Shown in pieces: positions 6,738-7,542 of a stretch of 7,542 nucleotides of DNA. This stretch comes from an uncultured Collinsella sp. (GTDB taxonomy: Bacteria > Actinomycetota > Coriobacteriia > Coriobacteriales > Coriobacteriaceae), in the NCBI GenBank assembly GCA_900543515.1, contig UQRW01000071.1, forward strand, positions 1-7,542, given 5' to 3'. The position numbers and the translations under genes are program-made. The notes beneath the pieces are model-generated. The model was given only the letters and a program-made list of their open reading frames with translations. It was not told where the DNA came from and ran no database searches. How positions within the stretch are numbered: the first letter of the stretch is position 1; every line of letters starts with the position of its first letter.

Positions 6738-6778
6738 ATTCCAGTTTATATTGGAATTATACATAATTTTCGGAATTA
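6738..6778 (-). promoter_or_regulatory. Promoter with operator-like repeats ahead of the winged-helix gene
   Basis: On the minus strand a perfect TATAAT lies at 6761-6756. Around it, GGAATTA occurs twice on the plus strand (6753-6759 and 6772-6778, 19 bp apart). ATTCCA (6738-6743) with TGGAAT (6752-6757) forms an inverted repeat with an 8-bp spacer. Such dyads over a -10 box suggest that the encoded helix-turn-helix protein represses its own operon. No consensus -35 hexamer is visible. The operator role is an inference. Confidence 0.5.
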
Positions 6779-6822
6779 AAGAGATTTCGTTCGCGCCTAA
6801 GCCAGCATTTGAGTTTTCAAAA

Positions 6823-6852
6823 TATCCCGAATCGGCGGGGCGATTCGGGATA
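6823..6852 (-). terminator. Hairpin, probable terminator of the small-protein mRNA
   Basis: TATCCCGAATCG (6823-6834) and CGATTCGGGATA (6841-6852) form a perfect 12-bp stem with a 6-nt loop. On the minus strand it is followed by TTTTGAAAAC, a short U-run, so it can end transcripts coming from the small gene at 7108-6956. The same dyad touches the plus-strand TACAAT box, so a protein-binding operator is an alternative reading. Confidence 0.55.
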
Positions 6853-6856
6853 CAAT
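6851..6856 (+). promoter_or_regulatory. Possible -10 box for a plus-strand RNA
   Basis: TACAAT matches the -10 consensus in five of six positions and is kept exactly in the second repeat copy (7334-7339). The -35 position falls inside the dyad and shows no TTGACA-like hexamer in either copy, so the promoter call is weak and rests on conservation. Confidence 0.35.
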
Positions 6857-6862
6857 GTCAAT

Positions 6863-6962
6863 AGAAAACGACGCACCCCGCGTAAATGTTTGGGAGCGCG
6901 GGCGGCCTAGTTTTCAGTTTTTGTTAAATGCCCGGGATCCGACCCCCGGGCATTCTTATTTG
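6863..6962 (+). ncRNA. Predicted about 100-nt RNA antisense to the 3' end of the small-protein mRNA (copy 1)
   Basis: Between the TACAAT box and the terminator at 6927-6962 lies about 100 bp without a credible gene. A transcript from near 6863 would run against the 3' untranslated region and stop codon of the minus-strand gene, as in type I antitoxins of the RatA kind. It contains ACGC/GCGT (a small 4-bp stem, conserved in copy 2) and CCCGCG/CGCGGG. A plus-strand frame starting at ATG 6855 lacks a ribosome-binding site and is not supported. Ends are estimates. Confidence 0.35.
6927..6962 (+). terminator. Terminator hairpin, copy 1
   Basis: AATGCCCGGG (6927-6936) and CCCGGGCATT (6945-6954) form a perfect 10-bp stem with an 8-nt loop, followed on the plus strand by CTTATTTG. 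It looks like a Rho-independent terminator for plus-strand RNA. Read on the minus strand it starts one base after the small gene's stop codon, but the tail (TAACAAAAAC) has no U-run. Confidence 0.65.
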
Positions 6963-7108
6963 CGCTTGTTGCGGCGCAAATGCCTTCCACCGTCCGCACC
7001 GCGCGTGCGCCTACGGACCTTAAACCGAACCTCATACGAGTCAAGAAACGCGATGACGAACGTGCCCACCGCCGCGAGGGCGGCGAGCGCGTTAAGGAAT
7101 TTCAGCAT
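6956..7108 (-). CDS. 50-residue single-membrane-helix basic protein (candidate type I toxin)
   Basis: The product starts MLKFLNALAALAAVGTFVIAFLD, one membrane-length hydrophobic segment (about 4-22), and continues with a highly basic tail: VRFKVRRRTR (27-36) and RHLRRNKRK (42-50). A frame extends upstream to 7303, but GGAGGT lies 7 nt before the ATG at 7108, which fixes this start. I do not recognise the exact family. Size, helix and basic end are the profile of membrane-acting type I toxins. Supporting context is the minus-strand hairpin terminator at 6823-6852, a long 3' untranslated region, and a predicted convergent RNA covering that region. A -10-like TAAAAT lies about 57 bp upstream. 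Alternatives are a holin-like phage remnant, a small membrane regulator, or a signal-anchored peptide. That it is translated is likely; that it is toxic is inference. Confidence 0.6.
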   Translation of the reverse strand: MLKFLNALAALAAVGTFVIAFLDSYEVRFKVRRRTRGADGGRHLRRNKRK

Positions 7109-7164
7109 ATGGTGACCTCCGATCGAGTCGTCGGCCGCCCGCGCACGGAATGCGTCGCAAGGGT

Positions 7165-7170
7165 ATTTTA
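7165..7170 (-). promoter_or_regulatory. Possible -10 box for the small membrane-protein gene
   Basis: The minus strand reads TAAAAT, five of six consensus bases, which would give a leader of about 50 nt before the ATG at 7108. The expected -35 position (GCTGTG) is poor. A better -35-like TTGTCA lies at 7214-7209, but 38 bp away, too far to pair with it. The rest of 7109-7290 shows no gene. Confidence 0.35.
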
Positions 7171-7308
7171 CTGCGAGTGCATGCACCCACAGCTGGTAAA
7201 CGCGATTTTGACAAACATTTGTTCGATAGTTACAAACACGATTCCTCATCCAGCGGAGCCTGGCCGCATTGTCCGGGTTTGCCCGACGTGTTTGCGTTTT
7301 CAAAATGC

Positions 7309-7332
7309 CCCGAATCGGCAGGGCGATTCGGG
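7309..7332 (-). terminator. Hairpin, copy 2 counterpart of 6823-6852
   Basis: CCCGAATCG (7309-7317) and CGATTCGGG (7324-7332) form a 9-bp stem with loop GCAGGG. The minus strand continues GCATTTTGAAAAC. It is shorter than the 12-bp stem of copy 1 because two bases changed on one arm. It would end any minus-strand transcript entering from the right, insulating the small gene. Confidence 0.5.
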
Positions 7333-7345
7333 ATACAATAACTAC

Positions 7346-7443
7346 AGGAAACGACGCATCCCGCGTAAGTACTTAGGAGCACGGGCGACCAGTTTCCGAC
7401 GTTGTTAAATGCCCGGGCCTCTAACCCCGGGCATTCTTATTTG
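7346..7443 (+). ncRNA. Predicted plus-strand RNA, copy 2
   Basis: This is the equivalent of 6863-6962, downstream of TACAAT at 7334-7339. Its middle has diverged (for example AACTACAGG for GTCAATAGA just after the -10), while the terminator stem is unchanged. Without an intact cognate gene beside it, it would be an orphan or could act on the copy 1 message through shared sequence. Expression is unproven and the ends are estimates. Confidence 0.3.
7408..7443 (+). terminator. Terminator hairpin, copy 2
   Basis: AATGCCCGGG (7408-7417) and CCCGGGCATT (7426-7435) form the same perfect 10-bp stem as copy 1, with a different 8-nt loop (CCTCTAAC), followed by CTTATTTG on the plus strand. Confidence 0.65.
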
Positions 7444-7478
7444 CGCTTGTTGCGGCGCAAATGCCGTCCACCGTCCGC
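7437..7478 (-). pseudogene. 3' remnant of a second copy of the small membrane-protein gene
   Basis: The minus strand encodes ADGGRHLRRNKRK and a TAA stop, identical in protein to the C-terminus of the intact copy (two-copy DNA difference at a synonymous Arg position). Upstream in frame, a TAA lies only a few codons past the break and nothing resembles the hydrophobic N-terminus or its ribosome-binding site. It is therefore a fragment left by an incomplete duplication or recombination, not a second gene. Confidence 0.65.
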
Positions 7479-7510
7479 TGTTAGCGCCGGAATAATTTAG
7501 CCAAATATAG

Positions 7511-7538
7511 TCGGCCGAGATTGACCAATCCCGGCCGA
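7511..7538. terminator. Palindrome at the right edge, possible terminator
   Basis: TCGGCCG (7511-7517) pairs with CGGCCGA (7532-7538). After one A/C mismatch, GATT and AATC extend the stem to a 4-nt loop. On the minus strand it is followed by CTATATTTGG, so it may end a gene lying to the right of the window. The plus-strand continuation is cut off by the window end. Confidence 0.5.
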
Positions 7539-7542
7539 CCCA

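Larger units (their letters stand above)
6808..6997. repeat. Long direct repeat, copy 1
   Basis: This 190-bp stretch matches 7291-7478 at roughly 85% by eye, with a net 2-bp length difference. In order it holds TTTGnGTTTTCAAAAT, a GC-rich dyad (6823-6852), TACAAT (6851-6856), a variable middle, a second hairpin (6927-6954) and the last 13 sense codons plus stop of the small minus-strand gene. Both hairpin stems are conserved between copies while their loops differ (GCGGGG versus GCAGGG; ATCCGACC versus CCTCTAAC), as expected if the structures matter. Confidence 0.9.
7291..7478. repeat. Long direct repeat, copy 2
   Basis: This is the second copy of the 6808-6997 cassette, offset by 481-483 bp. 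It keeps both hairpin stems, TACAAT, the ACGC/GCGT element, the terminator and the 3' codons of the small gene. Homology stops sharply at 7478 (GCGGAC on the minus strand). Sequence from 7479 to 7542 has no similarity to the small gene's 5' part. No intact gene is visible in 7109-7542. Confidence 0.9.

Noticed and set aside
6855..7115. 86-codon plus-strand frame beginning just after TACAAT
   Set aside because: No ribosome-binding site, no motif, and the frame is not kept in the second repeat copy, where ATG is replaced by ATAAC. It also runs antisense to the small membrane-protein gene.
6956..7303. Full 115-codon version of the small membrane-protein frame
   Set aside because: The GGAGGT site and the membrane helix start at codon 66 (7108). 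The upstream 65 codons include the presumed promoter and show no protein features.

Overview
The window looks like a chromosomal segment of a high-GC Gram-positive anaerobe. A Coriobacteriia gut actinobacterium of the Collinsella/Olsenella type is my best inference. The reasons are the gatCAB operon in a GC-rich background, a class C (pilus-type) sortase, and a palindrome carrying GGGGACAGGCACCT, a core I associate from memory with repeats in such genomes. No search was run, so the taxon is a guess. All convincing genes lie on the minus strand; the long plus-strand reading frames over gatB, gatA and the sortase are GC-driven shadows.

Reading from the right edge of the minus-strand core operon to the left, 3606-105 is a complete gatC-gatA-gatB operon for the Glu-tRNA(Gln)/Asp-tRNA(Asn) amidotransferase. 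Both internal junctions are TAATG overlaps, a -10 box lies upstream of gatC, and a hairpin terminator lies after gatB (11-38). GatB carries an apparent insertion of about 65 residues.

From 3607 to 3951 there is no believable gene. This stretch holds the gat promoter, a 21-bp tandem repeat, a 57-bp palindrome that could fold as a three-way junction, and a REP-like palindrome just behind the sortase. From 3952 to 4890 is a class C-type sortase with both membrane anchors and all catalytic residues, but without a pilin partner in view. A symmetrical hairpin (4956-4986) separates it from the next unit.

From 5002 to about 6725 is a two-gene unit: a winged-helix protein followed, with a 19-bp overlap, by a nucleotidyltransferase-fold protein. 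It resembles an AbiE/type IV toxin-antitoxin arrangement. A TATAAT box surrounded by GGAATTA repeats precedes it, suggesting autoregulation. Some stretches here are clearly poorer in GC than gatCAB, which fits horizontal acquisition.

From about 6808 to the right edge is the most interesting part. A roughly 190-bp cassette occurs twice (6808-6997 and 7291-7478), about 482 bp apart. Each copy has a hairpin that would terminate minus-strand transcription, a plus-strand TACAAT box, about 100 nt of non-coding sequence, a plus-strand terminator, and the 3' end of a small gene. Copy 1 belongs to an intact 50-codon gene (6956-7108, minus) with a strong ribosome-binding site, one membrane helix and a very basic tail. 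The convergent layout, with a predicted short RNA antisense to the 3' end of the message, is that of type I toxin-antitoxin loci such as txpA/RatA. Copy 2 keeps the RNA cassette but only the last 13 codons of the small gene. This is a structural inference and needs RNA and toxicity data.
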